In this document: piece after piece, positions 23,645 through 32,572 of the stretch
How positions within the stretch are numbered: the first letter of the stretch is position 1
Layout: every line of letters begins with the position of its first letter
Source of the DNA: Mycoplasmatota bacterium
GTDB taxonomy: Bacteria > Bacillota_I > Bacilli_A > Izemoplasmatales > Hujiaoplasmataceae
NCBI GenBank assembly: GCA_016342455.1
Contig: JAEIOE010000015.1
Span: 1 to 44,200 of the forward strand
Length of the DNA stretch: 44,200 bases
Direction: 5' to 3'
Translations under genes and position numbers: made by a program
Notes under the pieces: model-generated
Told to the model about the DNA's origin: nothing
The model's database searches: none
What the model saw: only the letters and a program-made list of their open reading frames with translations

Positions 23645-24508
23645 ATGTTTAAAGTGGAAGATTTAAAATTTAAATATCCCAATAATAAAGAAGATGTCAT
23701 CAGAGGGATTAATTTTGAAATAAAAGAAGGTGAAATCTTTGGATTCTTAGGCCCATCAGGTGCTGGGAAGAGTACCACTCAAAAGATTTTGATTAAAATT
23801 CTAGAGGACTTTAGAGGAAAAATCAGTTATAACGGTATAGACATTACAGAGTATGGCAATGAATTCTATGAAGAAATAGGCGTTTCATTTGAAATGCCAA
23901 TCCATTTCTCTAAAATGACTTGCATGGAAAATATTAATTTTTTCCTACAACTATATAAGAACAACGCGGATTGTGAAGCCTTATTAAAAAGAGTTGGCTT
24001 ATGGGAAGACAGAGATAAAATGGTTGGTGAATTCTCTAAGGGAATGAAAATTAGATTAAATATCGTGAGAGCCTTACTAAACGAGCCTAAAATGCTTTTC
24101 TTAGATGAGCCAACAAATGGCTTAGATCCAACAAATGCAATGATTCTAAAAGATATGATTAAAGAATTCAGAAAAGATGGAGGTACTGTTTTCATTACCT
24201 CTCATATCATGTCTGATATTGATCAGTTATGTGATCGAGTTGCTTTTATTGTAGAAGGTCAAATAAAAGAAATAGACACACCAAGAAACTTAAAGATTCG
24301 TTATGGAAATAGAACCTTAAAATTAGAGTACAAAGAAGATGGTAAATCAGTTTTAAAAGAATTCCCAATGGATGATATCGGTAAGAACGATGAATTCCTT
24401 ACACTTTTACAAACAAAAGAAGTAGAAACAATTCATAGTGGAGAAACAACTTTAGAGGATATCTTCATTAAAGTTACAGGAGTAAGTTTAAAAGATGAAT
24501 CTGAATAG
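23645..24508 (+). CDS. ABC exporter, ATP-binding protein
   Basis: A 287-aa ABC ATPase powering the two permeases encoded next. Walker A is GPSGAGKST (36-44), the signature motif is the variant FSKGMKIRL, Walker B is MLFLDEPTNGLDP and the switch histidine is in TSHIMSD. At the Q-loop it has IGVSFEMP, with Glu where Gln is usual; I recall similar IGVSFE loops in fluoroquinolone-export-type ATPases (Rv2688c-like), which also come with two permease genes. The C-terminal extension (about 220-287) is that of drug or lipid exporters. GGAGG precedes the ATG. The coding end overlaps the first permease gene by 14 bases. The substrate is unknown. Confidence 0.9.
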   Translation: MFKVEDLKFKYPNNKEDVIRGINFEIKEGEIFGFLGPSGAGKSTTQKILIKILEDFRGKISYNGIDITEYGNEFYEEIGVSFEMPIHFSKMTCMENINFFLQLYKNNADCEALLKRVGLWEDRDKMVGEFSKGMKIRLNIVRALLNEPKMLFLDEPTNGLDPTNAMILKDMIKEFRKDGGTVFITSHIMSDIDQLCDRVAFIVEGQIKEIDTPRNLKIRYGNRTLKLEYKEDGKSVLKEFPMDDIGKNDEFLTLLQTKEVETIHSGETTLEDIFIKVTGVSLKDESE

Positions 24509-25232
24509 ACTTTGGGTTTTAGTAAAAGGGGAATTATCAAGACTGAACAAATATAATGTAACTTCCATTAGCATTCTAATTGCGATCATGTGGAGTATTA
24601 TACTTTTCTTCGTTGATGAAGTAGCATTAGCTTCACTATTACCATTAATCTTGATGTTAGATGCAACTTTGATGAGTGTGATGTATATTGGTTCAGTTAT
24701 GTTCTTTGAAAAGAGCGAATCAACTATTTCAACTATGCTAGTTACACCATCGACCAGTTCTGAATTAGTATTATCAAAAGTACTAGCAAATACCATTCAC
24801 AATATTTTTTCATCCGCTCTAATCATTATTGCTTTCTTTTTTATCAAGCATGTTGAATTCAATTGGTTCTTAATCTTTTTAGGAATCTTTGCGGCTACTG
24901 CATTTCATACCATTGCAGGCTTATATTTAGCGTACTTTCAAAAGAATTTTACAGGAATGCTTGTGAATATTATGATTTTAGCTTTTGTTTTATTAATTCC
25001 AACAGCGCTATATGAAATTGGAATCTTAACAGCTGATTTTTGGAAATATTTACTATTAATCAACCCAATACAGGCTGCCGCTGAAGTAATTGGTGGAGCA
25101 TTTACAGGATATGTATTTACTTATGTATACTATATAAGTTTGGGATACATGATTATTGGAGGTTTATTAGTATATCGATTACTTGTATTACCTAAATTCC
25201 ATGATTATGCAATTAAGCAAAGTGGGGTGTAA
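24495..25232 (+). CDS. ABC-2 type exporter permease (first)
   Basis: A 245-aa membrane protein with about six helices, starting with a short amphipathic N-terminus (RLWVLVKGELSRLNKY) typical of ABC-2 permeases. Between helices 2 and 3 lies a conserved cytoplasmic stretch (FFEKSESTISTMLVTPSTSSELVLSKV), the coupling region seen in the ABC-2 family. Its start lies within the ATPase gene, so translation is coupled. It is one of a heteromeric pair with the next gene. The arrangement ATPase-permease-permease with TetR resembles drug-efflux operons, but no substrate can be read from the sequence. Confidence 0.85.
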   Translation: MNLNRLWVLVKGELSRLNKYNVTSISILIAIMWSIILFFVDEVALASLLPLILMLDATLMSVMYIGSVMFFEKSESTISTMLVTPSTSSELVLSKVLANTIHNIFSSALIIIAFFFIKHVEFNWFLIFLGIFAATAFHTIAGLYLAYFQKNFTGMLVNIMILAFVLLIPTALYEIGILTADFWKYLLLINPIQAAAEVIGGAFTGYVFTYVYYISLGYMIIGGLLVYRLLVLPKFHDYAIKQSGV

Positions 25233-25234
25233 AG

Positions 25235-25957
25235 ATGTTAAAAACAGTTTTAAAAGCAGAATTACGCAATATTTCTCGTGACAAAATGTATATTTTCTTC
25301 TTTGTTTTTCCATTTGTTTTGGGAATAGCAGGATATTTTCTAATTCCTTATATAGAAGAACAAACAGCACCAGGAAATCCGGCTGCACAAATTGTTGCGA
25401 TGTTCTTAATCTTAATGACAGGTTATATTTTTGGAGCTGTAACAGGTTTTACCTTGTTGGATGATAAAGACGACAACGTCTTAATGAGTCTTAAAATTAC
25501 ACCAATTGATGTAAGAGCGTATGTAATCTTAAAATTAGTTATTAGTTATATTTTTGGTTTTATCGCAACACTTATTTTAACTTTAACAACGAACTTTTTA
25601 CCGGACACTAGCTTTTGGAATATATTGCTTATCGCATCTATCGGAGCGATGCAAGGTCCAGGGGTAGCTATGATTGTAAATTCCTTTGCGAAAAACAAAG
25701 TAGAAGGATTTGTTATTATGAAGATGTCTGGTCTGTTATTGATTGTTCCAGTACTAGCGTTCTTTATCGCTAATTGGCAAGAAGTATTCTTAATCTTTGC
25801 TCCAGGGTTTTGGCCTGGACGTATGATTCAAATGGAAATTTTGCCAACAATAGATACAAACTTTACGTTTATAATCTACTTCATCTTTGGAGTAATATAT
25901 AATATGGTGTTCTTAACACTATTAATGAAATTTTATGCAAAAAGAGCGAATTTATAA
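25235..25957 (+). CDS. ABC-2 type exporter permease (second)
   Basis: A 240-aa membrane protein with about six helices and the same plan as the preceding permease: an N-terminal LKAELRNISRDK, a coupling loop after helix 2 (DDKDDNVLMSLKITPIDVRAYVILKL) and a helix rich in Gly/Ala (SIGAMQGPGVAMIV). It begins 2 bases after the first permease. The two are similar in layout but clearly diverged, so they probably form a heterodimer with the shared ATPase. It most resembles permeases annotated as fluoroquinolone-type exporters, by memory only. Confidence 0.85.
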   Translation: MLKTVLKAELRNISRDKMYIFFFVFPFVLGIAGYFLIPYIEEQTAPGNPAAQIVAMFLILMTGYIFGAVTGFTLLDDKDDNVLMSLKITPIDVRAYVILKLVISYIFGFIATLILTLTTNFLPDTSFWNILLIASIGAMQGPGVAMIVNSFAKNKVEGFVIMKMSGLLLIVPVLAFFIANWQEVFLIFAPGFWPGRMIQMEILPTIDTNFTFIIYFIFGVIYNMVFLTLLMKFYAKRANL

Positions 25958-25973
25958 AAATAGGAGGTAAATT

Positions 25974-26165
25974 ATGTTCTGGAAATATTTCTTTATTATT
26001 TATGGTATTCTATGTCTTTTCATTGGATTACTAAAACCACCATTTATTTTCAATATGTCTAAGTTTAAAACAATGGAAAAAATGTTTGGTGGCAGAGGCA
26101 GAGTAGTCATATTCGTACTAGTCTGGGGATTGGCTTCCTTAGCTGTGGGACTTTGGGTATTCTAA
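25974..26165 (+). CDS. Small membrane protein (63 aa) ending the exporter operon
   Basis: I do not recognise the family. Two membrane helices (about 4-22 and 43-62) are joined by a basic loop containing NMSKFKTMEKMFGGRGR. A strong AGGAGG lies before the ATG and the gene follows the second permease by 16 bases, ahead of the operon terminator, so it is clearly expressed with the exporter. A role as an accessory subunit is plausible from position only. Confidence 0.75.
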   Translation: MFWKYFFIIYGILCLFIGLLKPPFIFNMSKFKTMEKMFGGRGRVVIFVLVWGLASLAVGLWVF

Positions 26166-26178
26166 TTTAAGAAACTTT

Positions 26179-26209
26179 GGGCTTATTCTTTGATAAGCCC
26201 TTTAGTTTG
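26179..26209 (+). terminator. Terminator of the exporter operon
   Basis: GGGCTTAT (26179-26186), loop TCTTTG, ATAAGCCC (26193-26200), then TTTAGTTTG. The 8-bp stem is strong. Flanking AAACT/AGTTT can extend it. Confidence 0.85.
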
Positions 26210-26210
26210 C

Positions 26211-26238
26211 AAAAAAAATAGCCGATTCAGGCTATTTT
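26211..26238 (-). terminator. Terminator of rnhC (minus strand)
   Basis: AAAATAGCC (26215-26223) and GGCTATTTT (26230-26238) pair over a 6-base loop. On the minus strand the stem runs into eight T. The rnhC stop codon lies within it. It is placed back to back with the + strand terminator of the converging exporter operon. Confidence 0.88.
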
Positions 26239-27122
26239 GTTATTCTATCAAAATTTTTAAAATGTGTTTTAGCTATCTTATTAAAAATAGCTGTGCCATT
26301 CTTTAAATAAATCACTTTTCCAACTGCGTCTACAGGAGCCCCTGCGCCTTTTGGTAATGTTATATGTATTTCCTCAGAAAGTTTATCCATCTCTAACAGA
26401 AATTTATATCTAGCAATAATCGAAGCTACTGCAACTGCTGGATGAACGGATTCTCCTTTGGTATGGAATTTAGTATTCGAAATTTTTTCTCCATCTAAAT
26501 ATTTATAAAAATTTTCTGGAGAACAAAACTCATCGATAATAATATTTTGGTAATCAGGGTGTTTTATAACCATTTTTTTAATTGCGTGATTATGAAGATA
26601 AGCCTTAATTTTATTCATATTGTACCCTTGGGCTACTAAAGCATTATATTTTTCATTTGGTAATACTAAAACATGATAACTAAATACTTCTATCAATTGT
26701 TTGGCTAAGGCAATAATTTGTTGATCACTTAATGCTTTACTGTCTTTCACTTTTAGTTCTTGAATCAATTCTAAATCTTTTGGACTAACATAGGCTGCAC
26801 ATACAACTACTGGACCGAAGAAGTCACCTGTCCCGACTTCGTCAGAACCAATGATTCTTTGACTTGCATATTGGTTAGTATAACTTGAATAATCTACTGG
26901 AGGAGTCACTTCAACACCAAAAATCTTAGCCCATTTTTCATATTCTTCAAAATTATTTTTACCTTGAAAAAGCACTTTTCTTGTATTATATATAATAATC
27001 TTGAAATCAGGACTTTTAAAAGAATAAAGTATTCTAGAATCTGCAGTGTTTTCTAAGTAATTACGGTAATATGAAACCATTTTTCCAATATTATCTTGTT
27101 CTATTACAAAATCATAGCTCAT
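26232..27122 (-). CDS. rnhC: Ribonuclease HIII
   Basis: RNase HIII cuts RNA in RNA-DNA hybrids (R-loops, primers). The 296-aa protein has the N-terminal TBP-like substrate-binding domain (about 1-85) and the catalytic domain beginning GSDEVGTGDFFGP (92-104; D94, E95), then KDSKAL (D127), IIIDEF and HPAVAVASIIARYKFL. The GTGDxFGP form and the N-terminal domain separate HIII from RNase HII. AAAGGGGAG lies about 8 bases before the ATG. It is divergent from mutS2. In Bacillus rnhC and mutS2 are also close neighbours, separated by a few genes. Confidence 0.95.
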   Translation of the reverse strand: MSYDFVIEQDNIGKMVSYYRNYLENTADSRILYSFKSPDFKIIIYNTRKVLFQGKNNFEEYEKWAKIFGVEVTPPVDYSSYTNQYASQRIIGSDEVGTGDFFGPVVVCAAYVSPKDLELIQELKVKDSKALSDQQIIALAKQLIEVFSYHVLVLPNEKYNALVAQGYNMNKIKAYLHNHAIKKMVIKHPDYQNIIIDEFCSPENFYKYLDGEKISNTKFHTKGESVHPAVAVASIIARYKFLLEMDKLSEEIHITLPKGAGAPVDAVGKVIYLKNGTAIFNKIAKTHFKNFDRITK

Positions 27123-27141
27123 TGTCTCAACTCCCCTTTCT

Positions 27142-27166
27142 ATTTTATCATAATTTGTGTTAAAAT
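27142..27166. promoter_or_regulatory. Overlapping divergent promoters of rnhC and mutS2
   Basis: On the + strand TGTTAAAAT (27158-27166) is an extended -10 for mutS2. On the minus strand the complement of 27142-27150 is TGATAAAAT for rnhC. The two -10 elements form an imperfect palindrome, ATTTTA at one end and TAAAAT at the other, only 13 bases apart. The two polymerases could hardly bind at once. Confidence 0.6.
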
Positions 27167-27189
27167 AGAAGAGATGGAAGGTGAATGAA

Positions 27190-29508
27190 ATGCTTGCTGA
27201 ACTTAATAAATTAGAATTTCATAAGATTCTGAAAGAAATCAGAAAATATGCGGTTAGTGACTTAGCTAAGATTGAAGTAGAAAAACTTGAACCACTAACG
27301 AATGAATTAGAAATTAATCGCTTGTTGGAAGAAACATGGCAAGCTAAGAACATGATCATTCGCTATGACCAAAGTCCAATGACCGGTGTATTAAATATAA
27401 GAGATGCTATTAGAAAAGCAGAAATTGGTTCTGTGCTAAATGTTGATGAGTTTTTACGAATAGTAAGTCATCAAGAAGCGATTCTAAGGAGCCAAGGTTA
27501 TATCAGAAAAATTAGACAATTAGAAATTGAATCAGAGCACTTAGATAATTACTATGACCGACTTATCGCAATACCTGCTTTAAAACAAAAAATTACTACC
27601 GTTATCGATAAGAAAGGGGATATTTTTGACGATGCATCATTAAAACTATCTCAAATTAGAAAAAAAATTAATACAACAGAAGAAAGAATAGATTCAAAGA
27701 TGGCTTCGTTACTAAGAGGGGAAGCTTCTAAATTAACGGATACACTTATTACGATTAGAAACAATCGCTTGGTTTTACCTGTAAAGGCTGAATATAAAAA
27801 CAGTTTTAAAGGAGTTGTTCACGATACTTCAAGTTCTGGTGAAACATATTTTATAGAACCAATAAGTTGTTTTAATATGAACAACGAACTCCAAGGCTTT
27901 CGTGTACAAGAATCCGCTGAAATTGATAGAATTCTTAGAGTATTAACAGAAGACGTTGCTTTGGAATCAGAAGCATTAAAAAATAATTTAAGGATATTCA
28001 CGTATTTGGACATCGTTTTTGCAAAAGCAAAATATGCGATAGAATTTGATTGTTTTAAACCAAACTTAACGAAAACTAAAATTAATCTACTTAATGCAAG
28101 ACATCCACTAATTGATAAAAAAGATGTAGTAGGAAATAATATTAATTTCCATAACTATCATCACATTTTAATAACTGGACCAAATACTGGTGGGAAAACA
28201 GTTTGTTTGAAAACATTAGGATTACTATCAATAATGGCTCAATCAGGAATACTCATTCCTGCAGACGAAGGCTCGGAAACAATGGTCTTTGAAAATATAT
28301 TTGCTGATATTGGTGATGAACAATCTATTGAACAGTCACTATCGACTTTTTCATCACATATATCAAAGATTATCTATATCATTGATAACGCATCACCTAA
28401 TTCTTTAATTTTAATTGATGAAATAGGTTCAGGTACAGATCCAAAAGAAGGAGCTTCACTAGCGATTTCTATCATTAATCACTTGAGAAAGAAATCAGTT
28501 TATTCAATGATTACAACGCATTACTCAGAATTAAAAACATATGCATTTGATTTAGACGATACAGTGAATGCCTCTGTTGAATTTGATATTGTAACATTGA
28601 GACCTACTTACAAATTAAAAGTTGGGATACCAGGTACATCTAATGCAATCCAAATCGCAAAGCGACTAGGATTACATGATGATATCATTGAATCAGCGAA
28701 AGAAGTATCTGTTTCTTTTGATACGGATGTTTCTAATCTAATCAAAAAACTGGAAAAACAAAGTCTTGATTTAGATGAAGAAATAAGTCAATATAAAAAG
28801 GCAAGTGATACTTTAAAAACAAAGAATGATTCTTTAGATAAATTATATGTTGAAGAAAAAGTGAAACAGAACAATCTTCTAAAGAAATTAGAACTAGAAC
28901 ACCTAGACAGGTTAAAAGATAGAGAAGAAGAAGCGAATAGTTTAATTGAACAATTAAATGAACTTCGTAATAACCCAGGATTTAAAGATCATGAATTAGC
29001 AAAACTAAAACATGATGTAAAATCCATAAACCAAGAAACGAATAGTTACAAGAAAGCAAAAAACACGAAAATAGCTGTTGGAGACAAAGTTTTAGTGATT
29101 CCTTATCAGAGACAAGGGATTGTTAATAAGTTGGTCTCTAATAAGAAATATGAGGTGCTAATGGGTACTTTATCGATTACACTGGCTGAAAAAGACTTGG
29201 AGTATGTAGAAACTCCAGTTGCTAAGAAGCAAAAGACAACAGGATCCGTTTTAAAAACAAGTGAAACAAAAGTTGAACTTGACTTAAGAGGACAAAGATA
29301 TTTAGAAGCGATAGATGAATTAGATAAATTCGTTGATTCTTGTTTAATGAATAACTTTGAATTCGCATATGTAATACATGGCTATGGAACTGGCGTTTTA
29401 ATGAAAGGTGTATCTGAGTATATTAAAACTAGTTCTGTAATTAAGTCTTCAAGACCAGGAGGTCAAAATGAAGGCGGGAAAGGTGTAACAGTAATATACT
29501 TTAAATAG
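27190..29508 (+). CDS. mutS2: Endonuclease MutS2
   Basis: MutS2 is a MutS-like ATPase with a C-terminal nuclease-like Smr domain. In Bacillus it acts on collided ribosomes and in recombination control. The 772-aa protein has Walker A GPNTGGKT (330-337), Walker B and D-loop in LILIDEIGSGTDPKEGA, a long coiled coil (about 510-630, EEKVKQNNLLKKLELEHL region) and the Smr domain with LDLRG (697-701) and HGYGTGVL near the end. An in-frame GTG at 27181 lies inside the ribosome site AAGGTGA (27178-27184), so I start at ATG 27190, 5 bases after it. The thioredoxin-like gene follows after 7 bases. Confidence 0.95.
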   Translation: MLAELNKLEFHKILKEIRKYAVSDLAKIEVEKLEPLTNELEINRLLEETWQAKNMIIRYDQSPMTGVLNIRDAIRKAEIGSVLNVDEFLRIVSHQEAILRSQGYIRKIRQLEIESEHLDNYYDRLIAIPALKQKITTVIDKKGDIFDDASLKLSQIRKKINTTEERIDSKMASLLRGEASKLTDTLITIRNNRLVLPVKAEYKNSFKGVVHDTSSSGETYFIEPISCFNMNNELQGFRVQESAEIDRILRVLTEDVALESEALKNNLRIFTYLDIVFAKAKYAIEFDCFKPNLTKTKINLLNARHPLIDKKDVVGNNINFHNYHHILITGPNTGGKTVCLKTLGLLSIMAQSGILIPADEGSETMVFENIFADIGDEQSIEQSLSTFSSHISKIIYIIDNASPNSLILIDEIGSGTDPKEGASLAISIINHLRKKSVYSMITTHYSELKTYAFDLDDTVNASVEFDIVTLRPTYKLKVGIPGTSNAIQIAKRLGLHDDIIESAKEVSVSFDTDVSNLIKKLEKQSLDLDEEISQYKKASDTLKTKNDSLDKLYVEEKVKQNNLLKKLELEHLDRLKDREEEANSLIEQLNELRNNPGFKDHELAKLKHDVKSINQETNSYKKAKNTKIAVGDKVLVIPYQRQGIVNKLVSNKKYEVLMGTLSITLAEKDLEYVETPVAKKQKTTGSVLKTSETKVELDLRGQRYLEAIDELDKFVDSCLMNNFEFAYVIHGYGTGVLMKGVSEYIKTSSVIKSSRPGGQNEGGKGVTVIYFK

Positions 29509-29515
29509 GTGAAAT

Positions 29516-29770
29516 ATGAAAAAACTAATATTGTTTAGCGCGAGATACTGTGGTAAGTGTCATGCAGCAAATAAAAGAATAACTAAATTTTTAGAACAAG
29601 GAACCTATCAATTTGAATATGAATTCATTGATATCGAACTTGAAAAGGCAAAGGCAAAGGAATATAATATTTCTGGAGTCCCTACTTTGGTTTGCTATGA
29701 GTTTGGCAAAGAAGTAAAAAGGATTAAAGGTTCAATTTTACCACCATACATAATTGAACTATTGGAATAG
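29516..29770 (+). CDS. Small thioredoxin-like protein
   Basis: An 84-aa thioredoxin-fold protein with the redox pair C12-G-K-C15 in YCGKC near the N-terminus and the cis-proline motif GVPT before the last strand. At 84 aa it is shorter than classical thioredoxin (about 105) and the active site CGKC differs from CGPC, closer to glutaredoxin-like/thioredoxin-like mini-proteins. GGTGA precedes the ATG. It sits between mutS2 and truB. A thioredoxin after mutS2 is also found in Bacillus. Its partner reductase is not in this window. Confidence 0.85.
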   Translation: MKKLILFSARYCGKCHAANKRITKFLEQGTYQFEYEFIDIELEKAKAKEYNISGVPTLVCYEFGKEVKRIKGSILPPYIIELLE

Positions 29771-29781
29771 GAGCTTTCATC

Positions 29782-30684
29782 ATGGATGAAAAAATAATAG
29801 AGGAAAAAGTAGTAGATGGAATTATAATAGTTGATAAACCGAAGGAATATACTTCGCATGACGTAGTCAACATTGCGAGAAAAGCAATGGGGACCAAAAG
29901 AGTAGGCCATATTGGGACATTAGATCCTAATGCAACAGGTGTACTCGTTTTATGTGTGGGGCGAGCGACAAAGCTGGCTAAGTATTTTGAAAATCATTCT
30001 AAAAAATACATAGCAGAGATCAAATTAGGTGTTCAAACTGATACGGATGACCTAACAGGTAAAGTAATTGAATCAAGTGATGTCTCTGATATCACAGAAG
30101 CAATGATTTTAGAGGCGTTGGAAAAGTTTAAAGGAAAGATTGAACAAACTCCTCCAAATTATTCAGCAGTTAAAATCAATGGTAAGAAACTATATGAACT
30201 AGCTAGAAGAGATATTAGAATACCTAGTATTGAACCTAGAAATGTTGAAATCTTTGATATGTCAGATTTCAAAATGCTTGAAAATGGGGACACAAAACTT
30301 TTCCAAATCAAATTAAGCGTGTCTAAAGGAACTTATATTAGAAGTATCGCAAGAGATTTAGGGCTTGAATTAGGTTGTTTTGGTAGTTTAAAAGAACTAA
30401 GAAGAACTGAAGTAGAGAATTTTCATATTGAAGATGCAATTTCGATAGATCAATTAAAAGCAGGAGAAGTAGAACTGTTTGACCCATTCGATTATCTAAA
30501 TATGCAAAAAATAGTAATTGATGATGCTTATAAATCATATATAAATAATGGCAGATTCCTAAACATTGCTTTGTTTCCAGGAAAAAAAGATACTATTATT
30601 TATTCAAAACAAAATGAAGTTTTAGCTATATATCATTACGACGAAGCAAAAGATTCTATGAGAATGTCGGTGAAATGGTGGTAG
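29782..30684 (+). CDS. truB: tRNA pseudouridine-55 synthase
   Basis: TruB makes pseudouridine 55 in the T-loop of tRNAs. The 300-aa protein carries the catalytic motif GHIGTLDPNATGVL with D48, the DKPKEYTSHDVV start of the fold, KKYIAEIKLG and the SKGTYIRSIARDLG region. It has a ten-residue charged N-terminal extension (EKIIEEKVV) before the usual start of the fold. TAGGAG lies 8 bases upstream. The end overlaps ribF by 10 bases; truB-ribF is a conserved pair in Bacillota. rbfA and infB, usual upstream neighbours, are absent here. Confidence 0.95.
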   Translation: MDEKIIEEKVVDGIIIVDKPKEYTSHDVVNIARKAMGTKRVGHIGTLDPNATGVLVLCVGRATKLAKYFENHSKKYIAEIKLGVQTDTDDLTGKVIESSDVSDITEAMILEALEKFKGKIEQTPPNYSAVKINGKKLYELARRDIRIPSIEPRNVEIFDMSDFKMLENGDTKLFQIKLSVSKGTYIRSIARDLGLELGCFGSLKELRRTEVENFHIEDAISIDQLKAGEVELFDPFDYLNMQKIVIDDAYKSYINNGRFLNIALFPGKKDTIIYSKQNEVLAIYHYDEAKDSMRMSVKWW

Positions 30685-31595
30685 AAATTAAATACTTAGA
30701 GTACAAGGATTTTATTTTAGAAAAAAACCTTGTACTATGTTTAGGCTTTTTTGATGGCCTACACATTGCTCATACAAAACTAATTGAAGAGGCAAAAAAA
30801 ATTGCTAAAGCGAAGGAATTGCCTTTAGCTGTTTTTACGTTTTCTATGAGTGTTAAGGATTATTTAAGAAAGGATAGACACCGTTGTTTAACCACAATAG
30901 AAGATAAAGCATTACTCTGTGAAAAATTAGCTGTTGACTACCTATATGTTATGAAGGTTAGTGATCATTTAATTCATATGTCAGCGAAAGAATTTATGTC
31001 ACGTTACTTAGATGACACGGATACAGTAGTAATTGGCTTTGACTTCGCCTTTGGTTATAAAGGTGAAGGAGATAGAAATACCTTAAAAAGAAACAAAAAC
31101 TTTGATACAATAGTTATCCCCAAAATGGACTATCTGGACTTAAAAGTAGGAACCACAAGAATTAAAGCGAATTTAGCAGATGCAAATTTAGAACTAGCAG
31201 AACACTTGCTAGGGAGACCCTACTCCGTAAAGGGGAGAGTTGTATCTGGAAGAGGAATAGGAAAACGCTTAGGATACCCTACTGCAAATATTGATTACAC
31301 GCCTTACTTTTTACCTAAATCAGGTGTTTATAGGACAAAAATAATATATAAATGTAAAAGCTATTTTGGCCTGACAAACATCGGCAATAAACCCACATAT
31401 TTTCACCTACCCTTGACTGTAGAAACCTATGTGTTTCAAATTAATGAATCAATGTATAACCATACAATAGAAGTAATATTTTTAGAGTATATAAGAGCAG
31501 AAAAGAAGTTTAATAATGAAACTGAATTAACTGAACAAATCTTTAAAGATATTTCATATGTAGAGGCTAAAATCAAGGAGGAAAATCATGAGTAA
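30675..31595 (+). CDS. ribF: Bifunctional riboflavin kinase/FMN adenylyltransferase
   Basis: RibF makes FMN and then FAD from riboflavin. The 306-aa protein has an N-terminal nucleotidyltransferase half with GFFDGLHIAH (24-33; the usual form is DGVHLGH) and GFDFAFGYKGEGD. The C-terminal kinase half has GRVVSGRGIGKRLGYPTAN and ETYVFQIN. Both catalytic halves look intact apart from the changed GLHIAH. The start lies inside truB, with a weak site (CGGTGA), suggesting dependence on truB translation. The end overlaps the next gene by 8 bases. Confidence 0.94.
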   Translation: MVVEIKYLEYKDFILEKNLVLCLGFFDGLHIAHTKLIEEAKKIAKAKELPLAVFTFSMSVKDYLRKDRHRCLTTIEDKALLCEKLAVDYLYVMKVSDHLIHMSAKEFMSRYLDDTDTVVIGFDFAFGYKGEGDRNTLKRNKNFDTIVIPKMDYLDLKVGTTRIKANLADANLELAEHLLGRPYSVKGRVVSGRGIGKRLGYPTANIDYTPYFLPKSGVYRTKIIYKCKSYFGLTNIGNKPTYFHLPLTVETYVFQINESMYNHTIEVIFLEYIRAEKKFNNETELTEQIFKDISYVEAKIKEENHE

Positions 31596-32502
31596 GTTTA
31601 AAAAAGGTTTTTGGATTACACTGGGCTTTGCCTCAGTATTTTTTATCATTTTAATTATCTTAAGTTCAGTATTACAACTAGGGGAAAGACTAGCTGCAAT
31701 CAGTATCTATTTAGAATATGCATTCTATGTAGTATCAGGACTTTTATTTATCATCTTATTTGTTAGACCAGTTGTTTTGGTTATATTTTCTCCAACATTT
31801 TCTATGGATAGTCTTTTCTCAGATGAAGAAAATGCAAGAAAGAACTACCATATGTATAAGAAAGTTGCTAAAAATCTTCTAACAGAAGACTATATCTTAG
31901 AAGAAGAAAAAGAAGCCTTAGAAAAGTCTTTGTCTGACCCCTTACTTTTAAAAGAAAACTTATCACAAGTATTTGATAAAACAATTAAAAAAGAATTGAA
32001 TAAGGTTATTATTAGTCATGCTGAATCTATTTTTATGACTACTGCTATTTCTCAAAACGGTCGTTTAGATGCGATAGCTGTAATCACAATAAATCTAAGA
32101 CTCATTAAGGAATTAGTTACAAAATGTGGTTTTAGACCAAGTTATCCTGCTTTAGGTAGATTATCTTTTAATGTTCTAACATCAGCTATTATCGCTGAAA
32201 GCCTAGAAGATATGAAGTTTTCTGAACTATTTCCACAATCAAGTATGAATGCATTAGCTGAAATACCTTTCCTAAAAACGATAACAGGTTCTTTAGCACA
32301 AGGTTCAGGAAACGCACTACTATGTTTAAGAGTTGGGATTATCTGTAGAAATTATTTAGTCATGAACCTAAAAGGTATTCCTAGATCAAAAATAAAACGT
32401 CTTGCTTTCGCGGAAGCAATGACTTTATTCCCTCTTGTAATTGGCGATTCTATTAAAAAAGTTCCAAAAAGAATCAAGGATGTTTTTAAGAATATTTTTT
32501 AG
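31588..32502 (+). CDS. Membrane protein related to DUF697/YcjF
   Basis: A 304-aa protein with two N-terminal membrane helices (about 10-28 and 41-63), an acidic helical region (80-150) and a C-terminal domain reading TAISQNGRLDAIAVITINLRLI, GFRPSYP and AQGSGNALLCLRVGIICRNYL. This pattern matches the DUF697/YcjF-type domain as I remember it (TAVSPNGLLDALLVL..., G-rich helix, R-x-G). Some DUF697 domains are attached to GTPases; none is here. The start overlaps ribF by 8 bases with AAGGAGG upstream. Function unknown. A promoter for tig follows. Confidence 0.7.
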   Translation: MSKFKKGFWITLGFASVFFIILIILSSVLQLGERLAAISIYLEYAFYVVSGLLFIILFVRPVVLVIFSPTFSMDSLFSDEENARKNYHMYKKVAKNLLTEDYILEEEKEALEKSLSDPLLLKENLSQVFDKTIKKELNKVIISHAESIFMTTAISQNGRLDAIAVITINLRLIKELVTKCGFRPSYPALGRLSFNVLTSAIIAESLEDMKFSELFPQSSMNALAEIPFLKTITGSLAQGSGNALLCLRVGIICRNYLVMNLKGIPRSKIKRLAFAEAMTLFPLVIGDSIKKVPKRIKDVFKNIF

Positions 32503-32514
32503 ACAACAAAATGA

Positions 32515-32543
32515 TTGATTTTATTAGTGAATTTTGTTATAAT
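32515..32543 (+). promoter_or_regulatory. tig promoter
   Basis: TTGATT (32515-32520), a 17-base spacer and TATAAT (32538-32543) with a TG extension (TGTTATAAT). No CIRCE or CtsR-like site is visible nearby. Confidence 0.88.
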
Positions 32544-32572
32544 CTACAACGTGATAAAAACGGAGGAATAAT

